Source: Sclerurus mexicanus | Lineage: Eukaryota > Chordata > Aves > Passeriformes > Furnariidae | Assembly (NCBI GenBank): GCA_013396755.1 | Contig: VWZF01002935.1 | Span: 471,205 to 535,204 of the forward strand | Length of the DNA: 64,000 nt | Reading direction: 5' to 3' | In this document: positions 12,601 to 24,200 of the stretch, one piece after another | How positions within the stretch are numbered: position 1 is the first letter of the stretch | Layout: each line of letters starts with the position of its first letter | Notes under the pieces: model-generated | The model's input: the letters and a program-made list of their open reading frames with translations, nothing else | Told to the model about the DNA's origin: nothing | The model's database searches: none | Program-made: the position numbers and the translations under genes

Positions 12601-15408
12601 AGGAAATGTCTGACAATTTTGTTTATGGGGAAAAATTAGTAACCTCTAATAACTGCAGAGAAAGTGCTGCAGGAGCTTCCCCGGCCCCAGGACTCTGCTT
12701 TGTGAGGCACATGGGTCAGTGTTATTCAGTACATTTCACTGCTAAAAGTTTTCTTTGTAGAGCAGCAGGATATCAGGGACTCTTGGCAGGGCATCGTCTG
12801 TGATATCTGAGTACAAACTCTTTCCCCTTTGATTCAAGAACCACGACATGACACAGGATGTCTCCTGATTGCAATATTTTGTCACGGTGCAGTAATCTGA
12901 GAAGTCTTACTCAGAATTTCTTTATAGGCAAGGAATTGTACCTGACAACAGTTTAAATTCGAATTTACTGCACAAAACTCCCTTTTATAATTCCCGTGTA
13001 AAATCTCACCATTGGCTTGGCAATGAGACAAACAGAAAGATTCTAAGTGCAGATTCAAAACACAGTGGAAGGAGAAAGCTGGTGATTTACTCTTTCACTG
13101 AGCTGACAGGTTCCCAGGTGAGAAATGCGTGTCAGCTCCCGCAGCTACAAAACCCTGCAAAGTGTGATTCATAATGGGGTGGTTGTTGATCCTTGTGCTG
13201 AAGAGTTCAGAGGCATGAAAGGCAATATTTATCTATTAGCCTCACAAAATACTGTGCATTACTGATTTCCATAAAGATCAGATCTCAGAGGTGCAGTGAA
13301 ATACTGACTTCATTCATTATTCAGGTCTCCCTCCTTCCTTTTTCACAATAACTAGACTGTGAAATATTCTGAGAAGTGTAACAAGAAGCCAGTAGAGCAA
13401 AGATCCCAAGAAATACATTAGTCCAAAACGTAGAGATTTATGGCAGAGACCTTTCAGAGTTCTAACTATGACAAGCCATTAAATTCTTAAACTCTGAAAC
13501 ACAAAAGAGAACGCTGGCAAAGGTGAATCTGTAAGAGCTGGAAGGAGGGATACATATGGGAAAAGCTCCTCCTGTAACAGTCTCAAAGGCTTGCAAGGTG
13601 GGAAAAAACCCCAACTAACTCAGCAGGAACACAGGCTTGTTCTTGTCATGTTCTTAAGTTGATTTTCATCATCTAAGAACCCGACCAACAGTTCTTAGTG
13701 GTTCAACACCCCTCCCCATTCGGGACAGGTTCCCATGTTCCATGCTCTAGACTTTTCCATGAGCATGCCTTAGGGCATTGTAACCATATGGTCCATCTCC
13801 TGATGAAAGACACATGCCTCAGTTCCCCCCACAAATGTTCCTCAATGACATTAACGTTCAAGGACACTGTAATTAAAACCTCACTGATGCAACAAACACC
13901 CATAGTTTTTTTCAACACACGCATGCCAGTAATAAATGCAGGACAGTTATGGATACAGGAAACTTCTTGTGAAGAATATATAAAGATACTCGAGGTTCTG
14001 TCTATTACCAAAACAAGCCAAGCATCCTCTCTGCTGCTGGAAGCAGGTGGCAGCAGATTCAGCACGTGTGAGCTGAGAAATTCCCCCATTTTAAACTAGG
14101 TCAGGTTTTGTATACAGTGCTATGAATAAATTTCTACCATGGGCAAGGAAGTTTACCTGAGTATTGCACTATTGTATAAAAATGGATGGCCAAAGCTCTA
14201 CAATGGATTTACACCCTATTTATATATTTGATGTACCTACCAAAGGGTGAAGAGCCTGCAAACTTTCTCTCTTCCAGTCATTATCCTGCTTGGCTCTACG
14301 TGATGCTGCACAAACACACACTGAGAAGGCCTTTTCTCCAAACAATATCCCGAATGATCAGAGATTTATGTACAAAGGTAACAAAAGAGCAGGATTCCCA
14401 CCAGGGCTGTCTCCCGCAGACTCTCAGGCTCCACAGCTCAGGACAAATCAAAGTCTCTTGCAAAGTCAAACAGTTTGTTATCACAGTCCTATTTACACAG
14501 GCTGGCACAAGCTCCAAGGAATCACCCTTTTTGATACGCCTTTTACTGCTTTATGCACTCCCCTTCCAAACCCTTCCTCATCATGGTTGGAGTCTGGGCT
14601 GCAGGGTTCACAACACCAGCCTCAAATGCATTTGTGTCAGCTCTGTAACAACACTGCCACAGTTATATTATATTCTTATTCCAAGTGAAGCTTCCTAGAA
14701 GCTTATCATAACACCAGTGTACACATCCACCCAAGCAGGCTGCTCTGTCTCATGGCCCCTTCTCCAAGTGATGCTGCAGTCAACCGGGTGATTACAGTAA
14801 CAGCCTGGGAAAAGAGGTGAGCCAAACAGCAAATCTGGCAAATTACCTCCTAATTAACGAGGCCTCTCAGGGGCCTAATCAATCTTTCCTGGATTTCTGT
14901 AAGCTTAGGAAACAACTGACAGTTCCTTTCCTATTTCTCATCCATTTAAACTGTAGCTCCTGGAGCGAGGACTGCTTCACTCCACTTTAACCTACACCTG
15001 GTGTCACCAAAACCAGTCTGGACCATGTGAATGGCAAGAAATGGTCCCTCTGAGGGATCCACTGAGCTCAGGATGAACTTCAGCAGCCTCTTGTTGGCAC
15101 GTAATTGCTCCACAGAAGCTGCATTTCTCTGCATCCCTATTCCAGACAGGGCCTCTGTGTCCCTCACTGAAAGAAGGTCAAATGGCCCATATCTCTTCTT
15201 AATTTTTAATCGCAATTTCATGCTGTTATTTCAGCTGCTGGAGGCAGTGCAGCACAAATCCCTCAGGAGTAATTCCTAGATACTCTCTTGTAGGCTGGCC
15301 TACTTTTTCCTCCTGTTCAGTTACAAATTGCTTCTCAGAGCCCAGATGTGTGACAGCACTGGCAAAGCTGCCTCCTCCCAGACAAATACATTTTCCGCTG
15401 CAGCATGT

Positions 15409-15435
15409 AAAAAAAAACAAATTAAAAAAAAAAAA
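15409..15435. repeat. A-rich tract
   Basis: Two A runs (9 and 12 bases) are separated by CAAATT and followed by an AT-rich stretch. The flanks do not resemble any retroposon I recognise, so this is best called simple low-complexity sequence, not a retroposition tail. Confidence 0.75.
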
Positions 15436-15855
15436 GTTAAATTTTTATTTTTCTCCAGTTTCTAAATATAGACAAGATAATCGAGATTTCATTTTTAGCT
15501 CTATGAGCCCAGCTGAGTAGGATGGTTTAATTTTAAACAGTCCTGTTGCCTCTGACAGAAAGCAGTGCCATGGTCCCCCTGTGACACCTCGCTGTGGCAG
15601 AATCCCTGCCAGGAAAACCAGGGGGAAACCTGAGCAGGCAGGACAAAGAACACAGTTTTGTGAGCACTTTGGACATGGCAAGAGCTGGGTGTGACCTGAG
15701 AGATGAAGGACATGGGGGAGGCGTCCTAGAGTTTTCATACCTAGGAAAAGCATTGGGCCATTTCATGAACTGCATGGGTCACTTTGGTGGCAATTCTTGA
15801 GGCTACTGAAATGATGTATTGAACACTAAAATACTGTGCCAGTACAGCAACAGCT

Positions 15856-15945
15856 GTGTGACAGAAATGACTCCTGTAGGATTTCACCTATGGAGGAATG
15901 GTGTGACAGAAATGACTCCTGTAGGATTTCACCTATAGAGGAATG
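15856..15945. repeat. Tandem duplication, 2 x 45 bp
   Basis: The units 15856-15900 and 15901-15945 both start gtgtgacagaaatgactcct and end ggaatg. They differ at one base (tatggagg versus tatagagg). The near-identity implies a fairly recent duplication or replication slippage. It lies in non-coding intron 3 sequence and no function is apparent. Confidence 0.95.
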
Positions 15946-18900
15946 GTTTTATGTAATGGGAAAATTTTGAGCATTATGTGCAGGTCTTTTGTTATGAAAA
16001 AAATGAGAGAAGCTGCCTCCAAAAAACTACACTGCTCTCAGTTTGATCAGAGAGTAGAAGAGAGAAAAGAAGCAGATAAATCCTTTTTGTTTGCTTGTGC
16101 AATGAGGGATTTCACTGATTTTATTGGCCAGAACATCCCTTTGTGGATGACTTTCTCTTTATAGTTTCATAATAACCTGGAATCTTCGCTTTATCAACCA
16201 GTTTTTTTCACACGTTTATACAGAACTTTCTTCTTCTGAAAAAACAAAACAAACCCACAAACAAATATAAAGAAAGCAACCAATGTGATTACTGAAAAAA
16301 AACCCCCTGTATTTCACTTTCACAGCCTTCCCACTGCAAATAATCCAACAATACTCTGTGTCCCACAATCTTTTATAAATGCAGCACAAATTTCTCCGAG
16401 TAGTAAGGAGAAAAGAGAGGCAGTAGAATAATTAAACAGAAAATCAAGAAAGAAAGTGGCAGTTTATGAACTGAAGGGCAAAGATTTCCCACTCACACAA
16501 GTGTCAAGAAACCCACTGTGCATCCTGCCCTCATGCAGCTGCTTTTATTACAGATATTTTGGTATTCCCCAAAGGCCATATATCAGAGGCAGGACTCTCT
16601 CACCACCCTGACTGAGCAGTGGCATTTCTTTCGCAGGAACACAGTACAAGGGGAGCGCTCTCATAATATTTCTTTTGCTTATGTTGTTAAGAATGCTGCA
16701 CTCAAGGCACCACAAATTAAAGTGGACAGATTTTCCGTATGTGAAACAAAAGGCAAAAAGCACTAAACCAAAAAGCCATACTTACCTGAAGGATTAAATC
16801 AATAGGGATGTGACTTTCTTGATAAAACAGACCAACTTTTAGCTTTCAGTCCTTTCACAGCTTCTACCTAAAGACTGAGCCACAGCCTGAATTGGTTTAT
16901 CCAGGGAGAGACAAGGACGGGAGAAATATTTTGCCATGGCAACTGACAATTTCAGAAAAAAACACCCCCAAAACTGTGCTCTGTAAGGAAATCAGCAGAT
17001 TAAAAGCTTGAAGATAATGCCTCAGAAAGAAAAACTTGCGATGAGACAGAAAATGTCTATTAAACAGTGGCTCTGCCAAAGAGATGGGTGACAGGCTTTA
17101 AAATAAAGCTTCTGAATACAAAACCCCACCTGGGCCACAGAAAAGAAAGAAATATTCAAAAGAGTCACAGGTAAGAATAAATGCTCAAAATTACTTTCCT
17201 GTGGATGCCTGGAAAGACAGTCCACTTGGAACTTCATCCCTGTTGCTGAGTCACAGGAAGGATGGCTGAACCAGGCAGTCACATTTCCACCCTAAGAAAT
17301 GGTAAATTTGACCTAAACAAGACCCTGTGGGATGTGAATAATCTTTGCTCTCTGATTTATTCTACTACAGGAGGGCAGCACCTGCAAGAACAGGTGCCTG
17401 ACGTTTAAACCAGCTTAAGTGGCAGAATTTGTACACAAACACACACAAATTCGGCGCAGCTTCCTCACTCCCAAAGGAACTATCGGAACCAACACTGAGA
17501 GACTCCATTCAGAGGGCTGGGGCTACTCAAGCATCACGTCTGCCAGGTCACCCCCCACCCCAGACACTGGCATGGCTGTGGAAACAACTGGGGGGGACTC
17601 TTAGATTTCAAAGTATTTCCTTGGCCCAGCTCAGAATGAGAAGGTCAAAACCTCAGAAATTCCAAAACACATTTTAAGAAAGAGAAGAAATGTTTTTTGA
17701 CCAGGTCAGAGTGTTTCACCTATTTTGTGTTATTTTACTTGTGTTTTATACACAACTGAGCGAAAATGAGTCAGGGAAAAGTAATTTCCCCTTTAAAAAT
17801 GCCACTGCTGTGTGATGTTCCACCAAATCGAAAATTCAACCTGGTTCTGAAAAAGAAAATAATCCTCCATCTCTTTTACGGCTGTTTTTGGAGGAGTTGG
17901 CATTTATTTTGTTGGCAGATGCCTACCTTGCCCTGCGTGCAGAACTGCTCATTCTCAGTACAGCAGCTCTTCGGGGCAGCATTTTGGAATCAGCCTGAGC
18001 AGCCAGACAGGCAGTTTATTTTTATGCAGGTGTTTTGTACCAAGGACACTTATTTTTGCATGTATGCACAAACATAAAAAATATAATTCAGAACATTGCC
18101 AGGTGAAATCAGGCAATTTCCATTTAAATGAGTCCCAAATGGGGGCACACTGTGCTCTTCATTGCTCTTGGTAATTGCTCACAGGGGGTTTCTCGGCAGT
18201 TGTAGTTAATGTTGCTTTTTGATGCTTCCAAGCATATATAGGAATAAAAATAGGAAAAAGTATATAGGAGTAAAATAGATAAAAATGAATTACTGAGAGT
18301 GTTGCCTGTAGAGGTTACAAAAAACTCCGCATTGGTGTAGACAGTGCCTTGCCTGTGTAAAATCCTGCCTAGTCCTACCCAGGAACAGGGACTTTTTTCT
18401 CTCTGTAGCTGCATGGTTGTGCTTTATCAAGCTTTTCTCCCTCCAGCGAGGGATTCAGGCAACCACCACCTCAGGAACAACCCATAGTGTTGATCTAACA
18501 TCTGCCAGGGTCTAAGAAGGCTTTCAGCAGGAGCTGGGATCAATCCTTAGGCTGGGCCTCCCAGAAGCTTTACACTGAACATCCTTATTTCCCAGGGGAC
18601 TCAGCAGAAGCTGAAGGGAAGGTGAATCTGGCAGATTTAGGAGCACCAAATATAAAACAGACCTCTAGACTGGACCAGGAAAACCAGGGAAAAACTCCTG
18701 CTTCCCTTGGCCTATCCAAGAGAGACAGAACATTCCAATTTGCAAACATGCCCCGTGTCATCACATGTGGCATCAACACCCCGAGAGTGTCAAGCACAGG
18801 GTGGGGGAGTTTTCACACACAACAGACACGGAGCATCTGCAGGGCTGAAAACACAATGGGAGCCAAGAATGACTGAGAGCATGTGGGTGGTGGGGAAAAC

Positions 18901-21900
18901 TGGAGGCTGATAAGAAAGAGGGGGAAAAAAAGCTTCAATTTGCTGTGTTTAATATTGCTTCTCCTTACTGCACAGGCTGGTTTTTTCTCTTGGCTATGGG
19001 TTGAAAAGGTGTTTCCATCTTAACCATTTCTTAGCTGCTCTGCTAAGATAGGAGTGTCTCTGCTAATGCTGCCACAGAGGGCAGGAGGAAAGATGTGTTT
19101 CACATTAACAGATAGGAAACACTTGGGTTTAATGTTAGGAAAAATAGTGTCAAGAAAACCCTTCTGACAAATGAGGTTAATTATTCTGTCCAAGAGCACT
19201 TCAACTCCATGGTCAAAGTGGAGTCATTGCTTCAAAACACAGCAAGTATGAATGAAAATTAAAAATATTCTGGTTACAGACTCTCTCCAAAGTTTCCCCA
19301 CTAGATCTGGTATTCTTCACTCAAACTTTGCTTCAGCTTCCAGAACAGCAAGGGTGCACAGACCCAGAGCTAACGATGTGGGAAGACATTTGGTCAGGGG
19401 CTCAGCACTGCCAAGCCTGCACCAAGGATGAAAATACGTCAGAAGAATGAGTGGTGCTACCTTTACTAAAGACCTGCATTAACCTGTGGTGTCAGGTTAG
19501 TGCTATTCCTTGACTGTCATTGTTTGGGTGGTGGACACCACTCCAAACTGGGCAGAACAGGCCTCTGGGAAACCAGAAGCGCTAAGTCAGGTCTTTCTTG
19601 GGCTCAGGTAAGATTTGCTGTCTTTGCTGGCTCCTCTCTACTGAAGTGACCCAGAGGGCTTTGTTCACTACACTGCTGCATCTGCTGGTGTGCGTGGTGA
19701 AAGGGATGACCTCAGTGGGGAAGAGAGGACAGCTTTATTTGAGATGGGAACAACAAGGAGAGAACAGCAGGTCTGAGTTCAATAAAACAGTTAATGCTTT
19801 CCTGGACTTTGCTTCTCAATAAATAGCAGGAGATGGCACAATCAGAGATAATAACTGCAATCCCAGCCTGTCAGGGGAGACCTCTGCAATCCTCTCCTCA
19901 GTGCAGCTGTCTCAGACTGCCACCTCCTTCCACAGCCTAATGAAGAACCCATTTGGATCACAGTCTTTTCCTGGTGCAGAAGGGCCCCCAGCTCTGCTCT
20001 GACACAGGTGTTAGCAGAGATCCTTGAGCAGCCAGTGAGGGGAAAAAACCTTTTTTCAGAAGCTGGTGGGGGACTCCTAATTGCTACTGAAAATATTTTC
20101 ATAGCAGCAGATCAGCTAGCAGTCCTAGCTCCAACCCAGAGGCAAACACAATCTATTTGTCATGTTTCAACAATTTTTCTGTTGTTCATACAGTGTAATT
20201 AATCACTTGGCAGGCAGGAGAACACACACAGAGGACTAAAAAGGCAGCTCATTCTTTGACATGCAGCAACTGTCCTGTACTTTGTTAAGAGACAGATTCA
20301 CTCCCTTATTTACAGGTGAGAGCAGAAAAGAAAAAGGTAAGTGGCAACTCAATACAGCAACAATTAATAACAAACAGCTTTGTTTAAAACAAGGACCCTG
20401 CTATTTTTGTACCTTACAACATGCTCTTCCACTGGGTTTCCATGTGCAACTTTTGGTCATTGATTTCAGACAAAAAGGCAACTATTTGTATATAACAATA
20501 CATAGTCTGTCCCTTCTCAAGCAGCTACTCAAGTAGGGACCCTGTTAGCTGGTGGTGAGAGGCTTTAAGATCAGCCACTCAACCTCCTCTTCTCTCATCT
20601 ATTGGGGTGCTCTAGATTCAGGCCCCCCTCAAATCTGAACAGCCAAAATACACCTGGTGAGGAGCAGAACAAGGAGCTCCTGTTGCTGATTCCCTTTTCC
20701 CTAAATGTAGGTGCTCAGAGAGAAGAGCACCTAGACCCAGGTCACTGCTTCCCAGGGCCTGCTATGCAGATCTTGGCCAGGGAGCTGCAGCTGCAGCCAG
20801 CCTGAATCCCCCTGAGTCCTGTGGCTAGTGCTCCCAGCTGGCCAGGTGCCCGGGAAGGCCTGGAGCCAGCCATTTGGAAATACTAGACACAGGCGCTTTG
20901 CTTTGTTTGAGCTGGCTGAATCTGGGTCTGGGTTTTCACACACATACTTCAGCTCGGGACTTTGTGTTGGTTACCACCTCCAAAAGGCTACCCAAGGGCT
21001 CTGAAGTGCTACCAGATGCTTGCCACAAAGCAAACTGGACTAGGGAGACTTTTGTCTCCCTTCAAACTGAAACCAAAACAAGAGTTAAGGCCACAGCAGC
21101 AAATACTGTGAAAGGAGTTCAGGATTGATAAATTGGCTTCTGGCAAGCTCAGAGCATTTCTATTATCTCTCTAAAGGCTGTAAGATACAGAAATTATATT
21201 AATAAACAGCATTTGACTGAAGCAGTGCCTCAAATGGACCACAATCCAGACCTTAACCAAATCAACAGGTTCTGAATTCACAGGCAGATGGGGCAGATTT
21301 ATTTGTAGGTCCAGGAGTTGAGGGGCTCTACAACTGCTAACTCCTAATTGCAATCCCATCCTCCTAAGTTCCTTTGGACCAGCTTTCTCTGGTCCAAAGA
21401 GCAAACACCCTCTTTGCAGCCTGTATCAATGCTGATGGAGGTCAGTGGGAGATGTCTCACTGAATGGAGAGTCCTGTAGTAACTAAGTGCTGCTCTTTGC
21501 ACTCTGCCTATCACACCTTAACAGAGGAGCTCAAAGGAAGAGCTCTCCATTTACCTGAAATATCACTCACATAGCCTCTCAGTATTGACCATTAGGAACC
21601 CGCCATGGAATGGTCTTTGAATTTTGAACTGCATATACCATAGGATTGTTTTTCTCCTTTTTTATACCAAGTTTTCAGACATTAAAAGCTTGTCAGCTTT
21701 TGCTCTTGTTTACACTAAGGAAAAATAAAAAGTAAAAGCAGACCATTTAGAAAATGTCAAATGAAATGCCCCAAGCTCCTGGTATCAGGGGATTTTATAT
21801 ATCAATTTAAACTAATTGCACTCAGTTGGTTGCAATTAAAGGCTGGAGGCTGCTTCTTCCCCATTTGACTCAACATATGTAAACAGCTGGATCAATTCAG

Positions 21901-24111
21901 CCTCTCACTGTGGCTCCTGCCACTTCATCCCACTTCTTGGAATTGCCTTCAACTCTTCAGTTTGCTCCCTTTGAGCTTCAGAAAGCTACAACAGAAGGAG
22001 TGGGCATCTGGGAGGGGAAGCAAAAGTAAAAGCAGGGGACAGAGGGAATAACACATGATAAGGATAAATCTCCCCTTCTTCCTCTCAAATCACCATGTGA
22101 ATACAGAGACAGCATAACAATGAACAAGCTCAGCACCTCCTTCGTGTAAGGACAACCCCTTGGGAGGAATAAAAAAAGATGCACTCCCTTTTAAAGTATC
22201 TATTTGTGCTAGCACAGCTTTGTATCCTTCTGCTGCCTGAGAATTTGACCTCACCTGAGAACTCGACAGACATGCAAAGGGTATAATGGGGTGAAAATCA
22301 GATTAGACAGGCAAGTACCATTTGTGCCATTGGGAGCTGTCCATAAACCTGACTACAGCACCAGGAATTCACACTCAGTAAGGTCTGGGAGATGCCAGGA
22401 CAGCTCGTATGTTTTCAGTACGAGTTTCCTTCAGAGGGAGGAACCACTGCCATGAACGGTGACAACCTCAAATCCACCTGCCCCTCAGTTCTGCTCAGTT
22501 TCATCCGACTGAAAACTCCCAACTTTCTGCCGTAGCAGGGAATCCTTAAGGCAAGCACCGAGCCTGTTCCCAGCCTTTTCCCAGTCTCTAGCTGACATCT
22601 AGCGAACAGTTTCCGAACTGCAGCTGGAGCATCTGGAAACGGGAGATGCAGCGGTGCAGAGGAGCTGTAGGACAGCCTGCACTGCTCCCTGCGCTCTCCC
22701 CACCGTGACACATCACCCTGTGGGAAGGTGGGGAAGGACCTGCTCCTGCTGCCAGGCTGCACAGATCCTGCTTTGGCCCCATTAAAATGGGCAAACCCTG
22801 CAATGGACTCCACTGCTGTAGTGCCCCTCGCTGCAGGAACAACACAGCGGGGCTGGTGGACACCAGGAGTGATCAGCAAGGCTTCCACCACAGCACTGCC
22901 AGAGCAGCTCTTCCCGAACAGCGAGGGGAAACTCCTCAGCTGCTGTCAGGATTAGCAACCATAATTCCCACCTCAGGCTCTCCCCGAGGACAGCTGGCTC
23001 GCTCTCTCCCCAGCACACCTTTGGGGGACAGCAGATGTGACATCCCTGAGGAAGAGAAGACCCAATGTCCATGTCACCTGCCTTCAAAGAGTGTCAGAAC
23101 CAGCCTGCAACGTCTGCACAGCAACAGGGAGACATCAAATGTGTGCAGAGAGACGATTTCATTTTATAGCCTCTATCAGCTACTGCAGAACAGGGAGTTT
23201 GGTTTATGGTATCTATTAAGGTAACCCAGCAACAGCATGGTGGGTATTTAAGTCATCAGTTACAAAAAACCAGAGGTTTAGAAACAAGCAGAGTGGTGAT
23301 AGACACTGAGCTGAAGGAAATGTCTCTGTGCTTTCTGCGTGAACAGTGGAAACCATTCTGTATAACATCATGGAGTGATGTAACACAACATGCTTGTCCC
23401 GTGTCTTCCCTCAATACATGAGTATTGTTCTCACACTTCACCACCTGTGAAGGTAAAATGCTTTCCCTACTGACTTCAGGATCACTTGAAGTCTCATAAC
23501 ACCACTGACACACAATTTTCTGAATGTACAATGCTAATTGCACCTTTAATCGTCAGGATTTACAAGGGTGGAGGTGATTAAAACCAAAGTAAAGTGAAGG
23601 AGAGACAGAGAGATGCTTGCTTGTTAGACTGCACAGACACTGTCAAATTAAGGACACAGATGAAGACCTTTAATAGTCTGAAAATACACTACACCCACCA
23701 ACCAGCCAAAATACTATCAAGGTTTCCAAAGGTGTATTATTTCTGCTTCCCAACAGCTGTTGAGCCCGTTCGTTATCTGCAGAAGGTCCCTGAGGACTTG
23801 TTCACCTACAAAGTTTGACTGATTTAATTAGATACAAACCAGTGCTTTGCACTTGTGAGGTGCCAGCGAGCTTGTACCAGTATCTCCCTTCACAGCCAAG
23901 AGAATACTGAGGCCTGTAAGAGGAACACCATCCAAATGCTAAATACTCTCAACACCAGCTGACAGCTACCCCGTGTTAAATGCAGCTAAACCAGTGTGGA
24001 AGAGAGTCAATAGGCCAAGTAAAACAAGAGCATTTACAACCACCCAACTACACAGCACTCCAGAGGCTTCCTCAGCCCTCTAACGTGAGACAGAATTAGT
24101 GCTTCTCTTAC

Positions 24112-24200
24112 CTGGTAATAGTAATCAACATACTGTGGCTCATAGTGCTGAGGCTCGGAGTTTTCAGGAGACAGGACATCTTTCAGTAACTCTTCACAGC
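24112..24200 (-). CDS. RAB11FIP4: RAB11FIP4 exon 3, internal coding exon
   Basis: This 89-nt exon supplies two bases that complete a glycine codon with exon 2, then 29 codons beginning CEELLKDVLS and ending YVDYYYQ. The acceptor has a pyrimidine-rich tract ending TTTGCCAG|G and the donor is CAG|GTAAG, both strong. The joined reading ...AIKG-CEELLKDVLS is the diagnostic junction of Rab11-FIP4, just after the EF-hand region and at the start of the acidic, low-complexity linker. The exon ends in phase 0. The second half (SPENSEPQHYEPQYVDYYYQ) is rich in Tyr, Pro and Glu and does not match the human sequence as I remember it, although the length appears equal. The next exon was not found between here and base 1, so intron 3 is longer than 24 kb. 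Confidence 0.92.

Larger units (their letters stand above)
1..24111 (-). other. RAB11FIP4: RAB11FIP4 intron 3 (5' part; 3' end lies outside the window)
   Basis: This is non-coding sequence downstream of exon 3 on the minus strand. I looked on that strand for the acidic linker, the coiled-coil segments and the C-terminal Rab11-binding domain of FIP4, and for splice-flanked in-phase exons, and found none. All reading frames are short and look like chance. What it does hold: an 11-bp minisatellite near 0.9-1.2 kb, a GC-richer patch near 5.16-5.36 kb, a possible regulatory block near 5.4-5.6 kb, A-rich tracts near 9.63 and 15.41 kb, and a 45-bp tandem duplication at 15.86-15.95 kb. The rest is unremarkable single-copy-looking DNA. 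Confidence 0.8.

Noticed and set aside
14186..14698. Plus-strand frame of 170 codons overlapping a second long frame
   Set aside because: Two overlapping frames of similar length with no recognisable protein suggest a low-stop region, not coding.
14684..14702. Palindrome around AAGCTTC-CTA-GAAGCTT
   Set aside because: A 7-bp arm in AT/GC-mixed sequence with no context; no function inferred.
16786..16835. Exon-like block on the minus strand ending at a strong donor (CTTCAG|GTAAGTATG) with the frame GLFYQESHIPIDLILQ
   Set aside because: The upstream AG has no pyrimidine tract, and in the phase required after RAB11FIP4 exon 3 (phase 0) the block reads into a stop codon. It does not resemble any FIP4 segment.
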